Shown piece by piece: positions 7,991-18,496 of a stretch of DNA of 64,000 bases. The stretch comes from Streptomyces nymphaeiformis (GTDB lineage Bacteria; Actinomycetota; Actinomycetes; Streptomycetales; Streptomycetaceae), in NCBI RefSeq assembly GCF_014203895.1, contig NZ_JACHJY010000001.1, positions 744,001 through 808,000 on the forward strand. The letters are read 5' to 3'. Every line of letters begins with the position of its first letter. Within the stretch, counting starts at the first letter, position 1. The notes below the pieces were generated by a model that made no database searches, had not been told where the DNA came from, and worked only from the letters and a program-made list of their open reading frames with translations. A program made the translations under genes and the position numbers.

Positions 7991-9078
7991 CCTCTCCCGA
8001 GCGGATCGCGGAGCACCTCGTCCTGCCCGGGGTGCTCACCGCCGAGCAGGCCGCCGAGACCGTGGCCGGGATACTCGCGGTGCAGCGCGAGGACGGCGCC
8101 ATCCCCTGGTTCCGCGGCCACCACCTGGACCCGTGGGACCACACCGAGGCCGCCATGGCGCTCGACGCGGCCGGCGAGCACGCCGCCGCGACCCGCGCCT
8201 ACGAGTGGCTCGCCCGCCACCAGAACTCCGACGGCTCCTGGTACGCGGCCTACCACGACGGCGACCCCGAGCAGATCACCGACCGGAGCCGCGAGTCCAA
8301 CTTCGTCGCGTACATCGCGGTCGGCGTCTGGCACCACTACCTGTCCACCGGCGACGACTCCTTCCTCGACCGGATGTGGCCCGCCGTCTACGCGGCCGTC
8401 GAGTTCGTCCTCGGGCTCCAGCAGCCCGGCGGCCAGATCGGCTGGAAGCGCGAGCCCGACGGCACCCCGGTGGGCGACGCCCTGCTCACCGGCAGCTCCT
8501 CGATCCACCAGGCACTGCGCTGCGCCCTCGCCATCGCCGAGGTCCGCGAGGAGGCGCAGCCCGACTGGGAGCTGGCCGCCGGGGCCCTCGGCCACGCGAT
8601 CCGCCGGCACCCCGAGCGCTTCCTCGACAAGTCCCGCTACTCGATGGACTGGTACTACCCGGTCCTCGGCGGTGCGGTCACCGGGGCCGACGCGCGCGCC
8701 CGCATCGAGGCCGACTGGGACCGGTTCGTCGTCCCCGGCCTCGGCGTGCGCTGCGTCGTCCCGAACCCGTGGGTCACCGGCGGCGAGAGCTGCGAGCTCG
8801 CCCTCGCCCTCTGGGCGATGGGGGAGTCCGACCGGGCCCTGACGATCCTCCAGGACATCCAGCACCTGCGCGCCGGGAACGGCATGTACTGGACGGGGTA
8901 CGTCTTCGAGGGCGCGACGGAGGCCGACAAGGCCGTGTGGCCCGAGGAGCAGACCGCCTGGACCGCGGGCTCGCTCCTCCTCGCGGTCGCGGCCCTCGGC
9001 GGCGAGGAGGCGACCGTCGCCGTCTTCGGCGGCGACCGCCTCCCCGCGGGTCTCGAACCGGACTGCTGCGGCAGCTGA
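7987..9078 (+). CDS. Prenyltransferase/squalene-cyclase-fold (alpha6/alpha6 barrel) protein
   Basis: This is a 363-residue protein made of helical repeats such as HQNSDGSWYAAY and LQQPGGQIGWKRE, typical of prenyltransferase/terpene-cyclase or six-hairpin glycosidase toroids. The DxDD motif of class II cyclases is not present, so cyclase activity is doubtful. The GTG start at 7987 overlaps the methyltransferase stop by 3 bp, showing translational coupling. Similar proteins are usually annotated prenyltransferase in Streptomyces without biochemical proof. A carbohydrate-processing role would also fit the glycosyltransferase neighbour. Confidence 0.75.
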   Translation: MTSPERIAEHLVLPGVLTAEQAAETVAGILAVQREDGAIPWFRGHHLDPWDHTEAAMALDAAGEHAAATRAYEWLARHQNSDGSWYAAYHDGDPEQITDRSRESNFVAYIAVGVWHHYLSTGDDSFLDRMWPAVYAAVEFVLGLQQPGGQIGWKREPDGTPVGDALLTGSSSIHQALRCALAIAEVREEAQPDWELAAGALGHAIRRHPERFLDKSRYSMDWYYPVLGGAVTGADARARIEADWDRFVVPGLGVRCVVPNPWVTGGESCELALALWAMGESDRALTILQDIQHLRAGNGMYWTGYVFEGATEADKAVWPEEQTAWTAGSLLLAVAALGGEEATVAVFGGDRLPAGLEPDCCGS

Positions 9079-9124
9079 CCGGCCCCGTTCGGCGCCGCCC
9101 CGGTGGCGGGCGCCGCGGGGCCGG
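9079..9124 (+). terminator. Probable terminator hairpin
   Basis: Outer 9-bp arms CCGGCCCCG and CGGGGCCGG enclose a further GC-rich inner hairpin just after the glycosyltransferase operon. Confidence 0.5.
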
Positions 9125-9161
9125 GTGAGGCTGGCGGGACCGTCGTCAGGGAGGTCCCGCC

Positions 9162-9710
9162 GTGCCCAGAGGTGTTTCACGCGGAGTCGTGGCGCTGCTG
9201 CTGTCCTGCACCCTGCTCCTGACCACCGCGGCGTGCAACGACGACACGAAGAGCACCAGCAGCGCCGCGACCCCGTCGGCCTCCGCGAGCTTCGAGCAGC
9301 AGAAGCTGGCGAAGACGCGGTTCGTGGCCAACGCCGGTCTGGCCGCGGGCGCCACGTACCAGTGGATCGTGAAGCCGTACCGCGCCGGCACGTTCAAGAA
9401 GGGCGCGGACGGGCGGACCTTCGCCCTGGTGAAGGCGGGCCTCGCGGCCGCGTTCACGTACAACCGGCTCAAGGCGGCGCTGAACAACGCCAAGGGCGAC
9501 CCGCTGCTGTCGAAGGCGGTCGCGCCGCTCGCCGCGGGCATCGAGTCGCTCAAGGAGCTGGGGACGAAGCTCCGCAAGGGCGAGGTGGGCGACGCGGACG
9601 TCGGCGCCTTCGAGAACGTCATCAACAGCGTGAAGAACGCGGGGAAGAGCGCCGGCGCCGAGGTCGTGGACCAGGTGCCCAGCACCTCGCAACTGAGCGG
9701 CGGCAGCTAG
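9162..9710 (+). CDS. Putative lipoprotein
   Basis: This 182-residue lipoprotein starts at GTG after GGGAGG. The signal peptide ends at a TTAAC lipobox (Cys25). A Ser/Thr/Ala linker leads to an Ala/Lys-rich, mostly helical domain with no motif I recognise. Its TAG stop overlaps the TAG stop of the convergent F420-type oxidoreductase within one CTAG (9707-9710). Confidence 0.8.
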   Translation: MPRGVSRGVVALLLSCTLLLTTAACNDDTKSTSSAATPSASASFEQQKLAKTRFVANAGLAAGATYQWIVKPYRAGTFKKGADGRTFALVKAGLAAAFTYNRLKAALNNAKGDPLLSKAVAPLAAGIESLKELGTKLRKGEVGDADVGAFENVINSVKNAGKSAGAEVVDQVPSTSQLSGGS

Positions 9711-10717
9711 GAGTTGAGCTCCGCGAGCAGACGGAGCGTGGCGGGGTCCGGTGCCGTGACGAGGAGGTCCGTCACCGGGCCCCGCCGCCATTCCTCCAGG
9801 CGCTCCGCGATCCGCCTCCGGGGCCCGACGAGCGAGATCTCGTCCGCGAAGGAGTCCGGTACGGCGAGCACGGCCTCCTCGCGCCGCCCGGCCGCGAACA
9901 GCTCCTGGATGCGGCGGGCCTCCTTCTCGTACCCCATGCGTCCCATCAGGTCGGCGTGGAAGTTCCGGGCCGCGTGCCCCATGCCGCCGATGTAGAAGCC
10001 CAGCATCGCCTTGACGGGGAGGAGTCCGGCCGCCACGTCCTCGCAGAGCCGCGCCCGGACCATGGGGGCGACCAGGAAGCCCTCGGGGAGCGCGTCCGGC
10101 AGGGCGTACACCTCGGACCAGCGGTCGGGCGTCCAGTAGAGGGGCAGCCAGCCGTCGGCGATGGCGAGGGTCTGCGCGATGTTCTTGGGGCCCTCGGCGC
10201 CGAGCAGGACGGGGACGTCGGCGCGCAGCGGGTGCGTGATCGGCTTGAGGGCCTTGCCGAGACCGGTGCCGTCGGGGCCGGTGTACGGGTGGGAGTGGTG
10301 GCGTCCGTCGAGCCGTACGGGGGCCTCGCGGCGCAGCACCTGGCGGACCACGTCCACGTACTCGCGGGTCGCGGTCAGGGGGGAGCGGGGGAAGGGGCGC
10401 CCGTACCAGCCCTCGACGACCTGCGGCCCGGACAGGCCGAGCCCGAGCAGCACGCGCCCGCCGGAGAGGTGGTCGAGGGTGAGTGCGTGCATCGCGGTGG
10501 TGGTGGGGGCGCGGGCGGCCATCTGCGCGACGGCGGTGCCGAGCCGGATGCGGCTGGTGTGGGCGGCGATCCAGGTCAGTGCGGTGAAGGCGTCGGAGCC
10601 CCAGGCCTCGGCGGTCCACACGGAGTCGTAGCCGAGCCGCTCGGCCTCGCGGGCGAGGTCGAGGTGGGCGGGGGAGGGGCCGCGGCCCCAGTAGCCGAGG
10701 GCGAGTCCGAGTCGCAT
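9707..10717 (-). CDS. LLM-class F420/FMN-dependent oxidoreductase
   Basis: This 336-residue protein is a luciferase-like monooxygenase-fold enzyme: the N-terminal LGYWGRGP strand, EAERLGYDSVWTAEAWGSDAF, the RIRLGTAVAQMAARAPT segment and LSGGRVLLGLGLSGPQVVEGWYG are hallmarks of the F420-dependent branch. Two in-frame ATGs exist. I chose 10717 because AAAGGA sits 8 nt before it and would be too close to the ATG at 10726. Mycobacterial KstR-regulated sterol loci include a similar enzyme (Rv3520c, from memory). The promoter carries the TTCTGAC-N5-GTCAGAA element shared with the acyl-CoA dehydrogenase and MaoC operons, which supports a steroid link. The substrate is unknown. Confidence 0.88.
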   Translation of the reverse strand: MRLGLALGYWGRGPSPAHLDLAREAERLGYDSVWTAEAWGSDAFTALTWIAAHTSRIRLGTAVAQMAARAPTTTAMHALTLDHLSGGRVLLGLGLSGPQVVEGWYGRPFPRSPLTATREYVDVVRQVLRREAPVRLDGRHHSHPYTGPDGTGLGKALKPITHPLRADVPVLLGAEGPKNIAQTLAIADGWLPLYWTPDRWSEVYALPDALPEGFLVAPMVRARLCEDVAAGLLPVKAMLGFYIGGMGHAARNFHADLMGRMGYEKEARRIQELFAAGRREEAVLAVPDSFADEISLVGPRRRIAERLEEWRRGPVTDLLVTAPDPATLRLLAELNS

Positions 10718-10729
10718 GCCCCACATCCT

Positions 10730-10748
10730 TTCTGACGATCCGTCAGAT
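10730..10748. promoter_or_regulatory. TTCTGAC-N5-GTCAGAA-type operator before the F420 oxidoreductase
   Basis: TTCTGAC-gatcc-GTCAGAT has 6-bp perfect arms (TCTGAC/GTCAGA) spaced by 5 bp. It lies 12 bp upstream of the start codon and overlaps the expected leader, fitting a repressor site. No KstR box is visible next to this copy. Confidence 0.6.
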
Positions 10749-10772
10749 ACGTGTTGCGGGGACTGTACGGCA

Positions 10773-10812
10773 ACGGCCCCCCGCCCGGAAGGGATTCCGG
10801 GCGGGGGGCCGT
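10773..10812 (-). terminator. Strong terminator hairpin
   Basis: A perfect 18-bp stem (acggccccccgcccggaa and complement) closes a ggga loop. It terminates the 10832-11689 gene before the F420 oxidoreductase gene on the same strand. Confidence 0.85.
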
Positions 10813-10831
10813 GCGCGGGATTCCGCGGGCG

Positions 10832-11689
10832 TCAGCCGCGCTGGATGCCCGTGGTGTCCTGGAGGACGCCGCGGCGGCCGTCCTGCGTCTGGGCCACCAG
10901 GGCCGGACCGCGCTGCTCGACCGCGAGGTACCAGGTACCCGGGGCCAGCTCGGCGATCGGCGCCTGCGAGCCGTCCTCCGCGTACAGCGGACGGGCGACC
11001 GGGACCGCGAACCAGAACGGCGCGAAGTCCGCGGCCGGCTGCGGCGCCGGGGCGGCCGCCTGCGGCTCGGGCTGGTGCACGGCCTGCGGCTGCGGGGCGG
11101 CGGCCTGCGCGCCGAACGGCTGGCCCGCACCCTGCGAGGGGTCCTGCGGCCCGCCGTACGGCTGCTGCTGCGCACCCGGGTAGCCGTAGCCGCCGGGGAC
11201 GCCCGGCTGACCCGGCTGGCCGTGCTGCATGCCGTACGGCGACGGGGTCTGCGGCTTCGGCGCGCCGACGAGCGGGGCCTTGAGGGCGGGGACCAGCGGA
11301 CCGGCGACGGCGGCACCGGCCACGGCCAGGGCGGCGATGAGGCCGAGGATCAGGCCGGCGCCGGCGTTCTCCGCCTCGAAGATCCACATGAGCAGCGTCC
11401 AGGCGGACACGATGGTGAACGAGGTGCCGACCTGGCCGAGCTCCAGGCCGACCACCTTGCGGGGCTCCGGCAGGGAGCGGGAGACGACGACGAGAGCGGC
11501 GCCGGCGATGCCGACGAAGAAGGTGCCCCAGCCGAGGTACGAGAACTCCCACGAGTTCGGAGTGTCGACCTTGTCGCAGATGGCGGCGCTGGCGTCACAG
11601 CCCGCGATGCCGAGGAACGAGGCGATGAACAGCACCACCGCTGCGCCGATCAGCACGCCATCGCCTCGGGTGAGGGAGCGGATATTCAC
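10832..11689 (-). CDS. Four-TM membrane protein with Pro/Gln-rich linker
   Basis: This 285-residue protein starts at GTG 11689 after AAGGA, giving MNIRSLTRGDG. The first 150 residues contain four hydrophobic segments; after segment 1 there is a short loop with two cysteines (GCDASAAICDK), probably an external disulphide. Residues 160-235 form a Pro/Gly/Gln/Tyr-rich cytoplasmic linker (PYGMQHGQPGQPG-like). The C-terminal 55 residues are a small domain beginning FAPFWFAVP and containing LAPGTWYLAVEQRGPALVAQ. Such architectures are common and uncharacterised in Streptomyces. Confidence 0.82.
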   Translation of the reverse strand: MNIRSLTRGDGVLIGAAVVLFIASFLGIAGCDASAAICDKVDTPNSWEFSYLGWGTFFVGIAGAALVVVSRSLPEPRKVVGLELGQVGTSFTIVSAWTLLMWIFEAENAGAGLILGLIAALAVAGAAVAGPLVPALKAPLVGAPKPQTPSPYGMQHGQPGQPGVPGGYGYPGAQQQPYGGPQDPSQGAGQPFGAQAAAPQPQAVHQPEPQAAAPAPQPAADFAPFWFAVPVARPLYAEDGSQAPIAELAPGTWYLAVEQRGPALVAQTQDGRRGVLQDTTGIQRG

Positions 11690-11794
11690 GTAAGAGTCCT
11701 TCGTCGGGTCGTCGGTCGTCGCATCGGGGAGGCGTTCAGGTTCATGACACGGGGGCGGCCCCATGGTACGGAGCGAATCTATCGCCCGTCGGTT

Positions 11795-12712
11795 CTACCC
11801 CTTGAGGTAGGTGGCGATGCCGTCCGCCAGCCCCTGGGCCGCCTTCTGCCGCCACGTCGACGACGTGAACAGCTGTGCGTCCTTCGGGTCGCGCATGTTG
11901 CCGCACTCGACGAAGACCTTGGGGACGGTCGAGAGGTTGAGCCCGCCGAGGTCGTCCCGTACGTCCAACCCCGTACCGTCGCCGATGTAGTTGGCGGGCG
12001 AGGTGCCGGTGGCGCGCGCGAAGGTCTTCACGATTCCCTCGCCGAGGGTACGGGACGGGGCGACGATCTTCGCGGTGTCGGCGGTGCCCGCGCGCACCTT
12101 TGCGGGAAGGATCACATGGAAGCCGCGGTTGCCGGCGGCCGAACCGTCCGCGTGGACGGAGACGACGGCGTCGGCGCGGGCCGCGTTCCCGATCCGGGCC
12201 CGCTCGTCGATGCAGGGCCCCCAGGGGCGGTCGCCGTCATGGGTGAAGACGACCTCGGCACCGCGCGCGGTGAGGAGGTCCCGCAGGCGGCGTGAGACGT
12301 CGAGGGTGAAGGCGGCCTCGGTGTAGCCGGCGTTGGTGGAGGTGCCGGTGGTGTCGCACTCCTTGCGGTTCGTCCCGATGTTGACCTTTTGGTTGATTTC
12401 GGTGGAGTGACGGAAATTGCCGGAGTTGTGGCCGGGGTCGATGACGACGGTCCTCCCGGCGAGCGAGCGGCTCGCCTGAGCGGCGACCGGCGAGCGGGTG
12501 GGCCGGGGGGCGGCGGAGGGCGAGGCGAACGGCGGCCGCGACTGGGCTCCGCTCTCGCTCAGGGGCCCCTGGGTTCCCTGCGTTCCCTGGGCCTTCCCGC
12601 TCGATGACGAGGCCTGTGAGGTCGCGCACCCGGCGAGCGCGGCGCAGCAGCCCGCGGCGGCGAGGACGAGGGCGAGGGTACGGCGGGCGGTGTTCCGGTG
12701 GTCGTACGGCAC
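11795..12712 (-). CDS. N-acetylmuramoyl-L-alanine amidase (Amidase_3), lipoprotein
   Basis: This is a 305-residue zinc amidase that cleaves the bond between MurNAc and the L-Ala stem peptide. A signal peptide with lipobox LAGC (Cys29) and a Ser/Pro/Gln linker anchor it outside the membrane. The Amidase_3 zinc ligands are visible: the histidine of VIDPGHNSG, the glutamate of the YTEAAF segment and the histidine of VVSVHADG. The catalytic glutamate is in VFVECGNM. Four further cysteines may stabilise it outside the cell. It is divergently transcribed from the 12873 gene, with a shared 160-bp promoter region. Confidence 0.9.
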   Translation of the reverse strand: MPYDHRNTARRTLALVLAAAGCCAALAGCATSQASSSSGKAQGTQGTQGPLSESGAQSRPPFASPSAAPRPTRSPVAAQASRSLAGRTVVIDPGHNSGNFRHSTEINQKVNIGTNRKECDTTGTSTNAGYTEAAFTLDVSRRLRDLLTARGAEVVFTHDGDRPWGPCIDERARIGNAARADAVVSVHADGSAAGNRGFHVILPAKVRAGTADTAKIVAPSRTLGEGIVKTFARATGTSPANYIGDGTGLDVRDDLGGLNLSTVPKVFVECGNMRDPKDAQLFTSSTWRQKAAQGLADGIATYLKG

Positions 12713-12872
12713 CCCGCGACTTTAGGCCCTGGGCGGGGCGAAACGCCGTAGGGGTACGTCGCAGGTTCGTCACCGGCGTCACGGAACGGTGGACGCGTGT
12801 GGGCGAAGCGTGAAGGGTAGAGAAGGAGGGCGACGGTGGGGTGTCACCGCGCATGGACCACGAGGGGGAACC

Positions 12873-16513
<3,641 letters not shown>

Positions 16514-16525
16514 TCACTGGTGAGG

Positions 16526-16930
16526 TCAGGCCCCCGCCAGGACCTCCCGCAGTCTCCGTACCCCCGTCTTCCAGGCCTCCCCGTCCGACTCCTCCCACAG
16601 TTCCAGGAGTTCCGACGGCTCGGTGAGGATGCGGTCCAGGGCTTCGACAGCCGCCGGGCGGAGTTCCGGCGGGAGGGGCGGCAGCGGGTTCTTCGGGGCG
16701 TACGAGGTCGTCACCGGGTCGCCGCCCGGGCACTGTGCCGCCACCAGGGCCGCCGACGCGACGGCCTCCACCGCGACGTCCGAGTCGAGGTACTCCTCGC
16801 CCGTCGCGGTCACCTCGCGGAAGGTCGCGAGGAGCACCTCGGCCCGCTTCTCCTCCGGGGCTTCGTCCACCCGGTACGAGAAGTCGGCGGCGGTGTCGTT
16901 GTCGAAGGGGCCGATGTCCCAAGTGCCCAT
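16526..16930 (-). CDS. DUF4259-type protein
   Basis: This is a 134-residue cytoplasmic protein. The N-terminus MGTWDIGPFDNDTAADF, followed by an acidic helix and an EALDRIL segment before a C-terminal tryptophan-containing helix, is the signature of the DUF4259 family, whose function is not known. It stands alone, 105 bp downstream of the MarR gene on the same strand. Confidence 0.85.
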   Translation of the reverse strand: MGTWDIGPFDNDTAADFSYRVDEAPEEKRAEVLLATFREVTATGEEYLDSDVAVEAVASAALVAAQCPGGDPVTTSYAPKNPLPPLPPELRPAAVEALDRILTEPSELLELWEESDGEAWKTGVRRLREVLAGA

Positions 16931-17035
16931 GGCGTGCTCGCTCTCTGGCGTCGTTCAGGTCCACCGGGATCGTGGCAGGCGCCACTGACAACGGGGTCGC
17001 TCGGTCGTCGACGCCCAGGTCGGTGCGCCGCGGCG

Positions 17036-17458
17036 TCAGGGTCTCGGTGCTTCCAGGTTCTCGATCATGCGCTCCAGGACGTGGACGGCGGTGCGGTACT
17101 CGTCCGGTGTGATGCCCTCGACGGAGCGGGTGCGGAACTCCGCGACGTGGGCCGCGACTTCGGCCAGGCGGTGTTCGCCTTCGGGGGTGAGGGCGAGGTG
17201 TCCCGGGGTCGGGCGGGACGTCCAGCCGTCGGTGAGGGCGCTGTCGATCGTCGCGGCCAGGGTGGTGGCATCGGCGTTCGCCGAGAGGGCCGAGAGGACC
17301 TCGGTGTCCGCTGTGCGTTCGCCGTCCTCGACCGCGTTGAGGACCTGCCAGGCGACGCGGGTGAGGCCGAACTCCGCGAGCGTGCCGTCCATGGCACGGG
17401 TGAGTGCTTCGTCCGTGCGGTTGAGCAGGTAGCCGATGGGCTTGGGCTTGCGTTCCAT
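17036..17458 (-). CDS. MarR-family transcriptional regulator
   Basis: This is a 140-residue winged-helix regulator. MERKPKPIGYLLNRTDEALT resembles the MarR dimerisation helix. The central LTRVAWQVLNAVED and the wing region GWTSRPTPGHLALTPEGEHRLAEV match the LT.eG motif of MarR proteins. It lies 10 bp downstream of the NmrA-like gene in the same operon. Repeated TGCGCAG boxes in front of that operon (18374-18435) are its likely operators. The ligand is unknown; such pairs often respond to oxidative or electrophile stress. Confidence 0.88.
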   Translation of the reverse strand: MERKPKPIGYLLNRTDEALTRAMDGTLAEFGLTRVAWQVLNAVEDGERTADTEVLSALSANADATTLAATIDSALTDGWTSRPTPGHLALTPEGEHRLAEVAAHVAEFRTRSVEGITPDEYRTAVHVLERMIENLEAPRP

Positions 17459-17468
17459 GGCGGTCCCT

Positions 17469-18353
17469 TCAGTGGTGGGCCGGAGCCGGGTCGGGCTTCA
17501 GGATCGACGGCCAGTCCTGGGCCCCGGCCCAGTCGTCGAAGCCCTGCCAGTCGACCTCGGGGAACTCGCGGCGCAGTCCGGCGACATCGACGTCGAGACC
17601 GGTCGTGGTGAAGTACGCGAACATCGCGGCCAGGTCCGTGGACCGGGTGCGCACGGAGGCGAGCGGGACCTCCTCGTACGCGAGCGGGCGGCCTGTGGCG
17701 GCGGCGAGCATGCCGGTCATCTCCTCCGGGGTGCGCTCGTCGGAGGCGATGTCGATGCGGCGGCCCGTGAAGTCCTCGCGGCGCCCGAGGGCGAGCGCGG
17801 CGAACGCGCCGATGTCCCGCGAGGAGATGAGGGAGAGCGGGCGGTCGGCCGGCATCGGCCAGGCGAAGGTCCCTTCGCGCAGTCCGTCGGCGGTCCAGCC
17901 GCCCGCGTAGTTGTCCATGAACGCCGCCGGGCCGATCACCGTCCAGGGCGTGCCGGAGGCGCGCAGGTGCTGCTCGACCGTGCGCTTGCTCTCGTAGTGC
18001 GGGACTCCGGTGTCGCGGTCGGCGTGGGCGACGGAGGTGAGGACGACATGGCCGAGGCGGGCTGCCGCCGCCGCGTCGACGAGGGACCCGCCCTGCCGGA
18101 TCTCGGTCTCGATGCCCGCCTCGAAGGAGGTGACGGCGAAGAGGGAGTCGGTGCCGGCGAGGGCCGTGTCGAGGGAGTCGCGGTCGTCGAAGTCCGCGTA
18201 CCGCACGTCGGCCCCGAGGGCGCGCAGGGTGTCGGCGGCGGGCGAGTCGGGGCGGCGGGTGAGGGCCCGCACCCGGTGGCCCGCGGCGAGCAGGCTGCGG
18301 GCGGTGGCTCCGCCCTGGGCTCCGGTGGCTCCGGTGACGGCGACGGTGAGCAT
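17469..18353 (-). CDS. NmrA/NAD(P)-binding atypical SDR protein
   Basis: This 294-residue protein has the NAD(P)-binding glycine motif VTGATGAQGGATARSL at the N-terminus, RALTRRP (likely NADPH 2'-phosphate contact), and the NmrA-family body. That includes VLTSVAHADRDTGVPHYESK and IGPAAFMDNYAGGW. Members act as redox sensors or quinone/isoflavone reductase-like enzymes. ATG 18353 follows AGGGGGA. It is the first gene of a two-gene operon with MarR and is divergent from the acyl-CoA dehydrogenase gene at 18497. Confidence 0.85.
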   Translation of the reverse strand: MLTVAVTGATGAQGGATARSLLAAGHRVRALTRRPDSPAADTLRALGADVRYADFDDRDSLDTALAGTDSLFAVTSFEAGIETEIRQGGSLVDAAAAARLGHVVLTSVAHADRDTGVPHYESKRTVEQHLRASGTPWTVIGPAAFMDNYAGGWTADGLREGTFAWPMPADRPLSLISSRDIGAFAALALGRREDFTGRRIDIASDERTPEEMTGMLAAATGRPLAYEEVPLASVRTRSTDLAAMFAYFTTTGLDVDVAGLRREFPEVDWQGFDDWAGAQDWPSILKPDPAPAHH

Positions 18354-18373
18354 GGGTCCCCCTGAGGAATCGG

Positions 18374-18435
18374 CTGCGCAGTGCATTCTCTGTGTTGCGC
18401 AGATGACTCTACATGCTTTTCTCTGCGCCGCGCAG
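18374..18435. promoter_or_regulatory. Cluster of TGCGCAG boxes, probable MarR operators
   Basis: Three copies of a TGCGCAG core lie upstream of the NmrA-MarR operon: the 8-bp palindrome CTGCGCAG (18374-18381), TTGCGCAG (18395-18402) and the palindrome CTGCGC-c-GCGCAG (18423-18435). The spacing of about 21-28 bp, near two or three helical turns, fits cooperative binding of a dimeric regulator. Confidence 0.55.
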
Positions 18436-18452
18436 GTTTTCTTTCCTCCCGT

Positions 18453-18471
18453 TTCTGACCTTCCGTCAGAA
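18453..18471. promoter_or_regulatory. TTCTGAC-N5-GTCAGAA operator, perfect copy
   Basis: The 7-bp arms TTCTGAC and GTCAGAA around cttcc form a perfect inverted repeat 25 bp before the acyl-CoA dehydrogenase start. It directly abuts the KstR box at 18472. Related copies are at 2447, 10730 and 38734. Confidence 0.7.
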
Positions 18472-18485
18472 TGGAACGTGTTCTA
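18472..18485. promoter_or_regulatory. KstR box before the acyl-CoA dehydrogenase operon
   Basis: TGGAACGTGTTCTA matches TnnAACnnGTTnnA fully. It ends 11 bp before the start codon, so repressor binding would block transcription initiation or the early transcript. Confidence 0.75.
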
Positions 18486-18496
18486 GTCTGCGGCGC

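Noticed and set aside
5761..9078. Glycosyltransferase/methyltransferase/prenyltransferase-fold operon considered as a natural-product cluster
   Set aside because: There is no core synthase, resistance or export gene, and the third protein lacks the cyclase motif.
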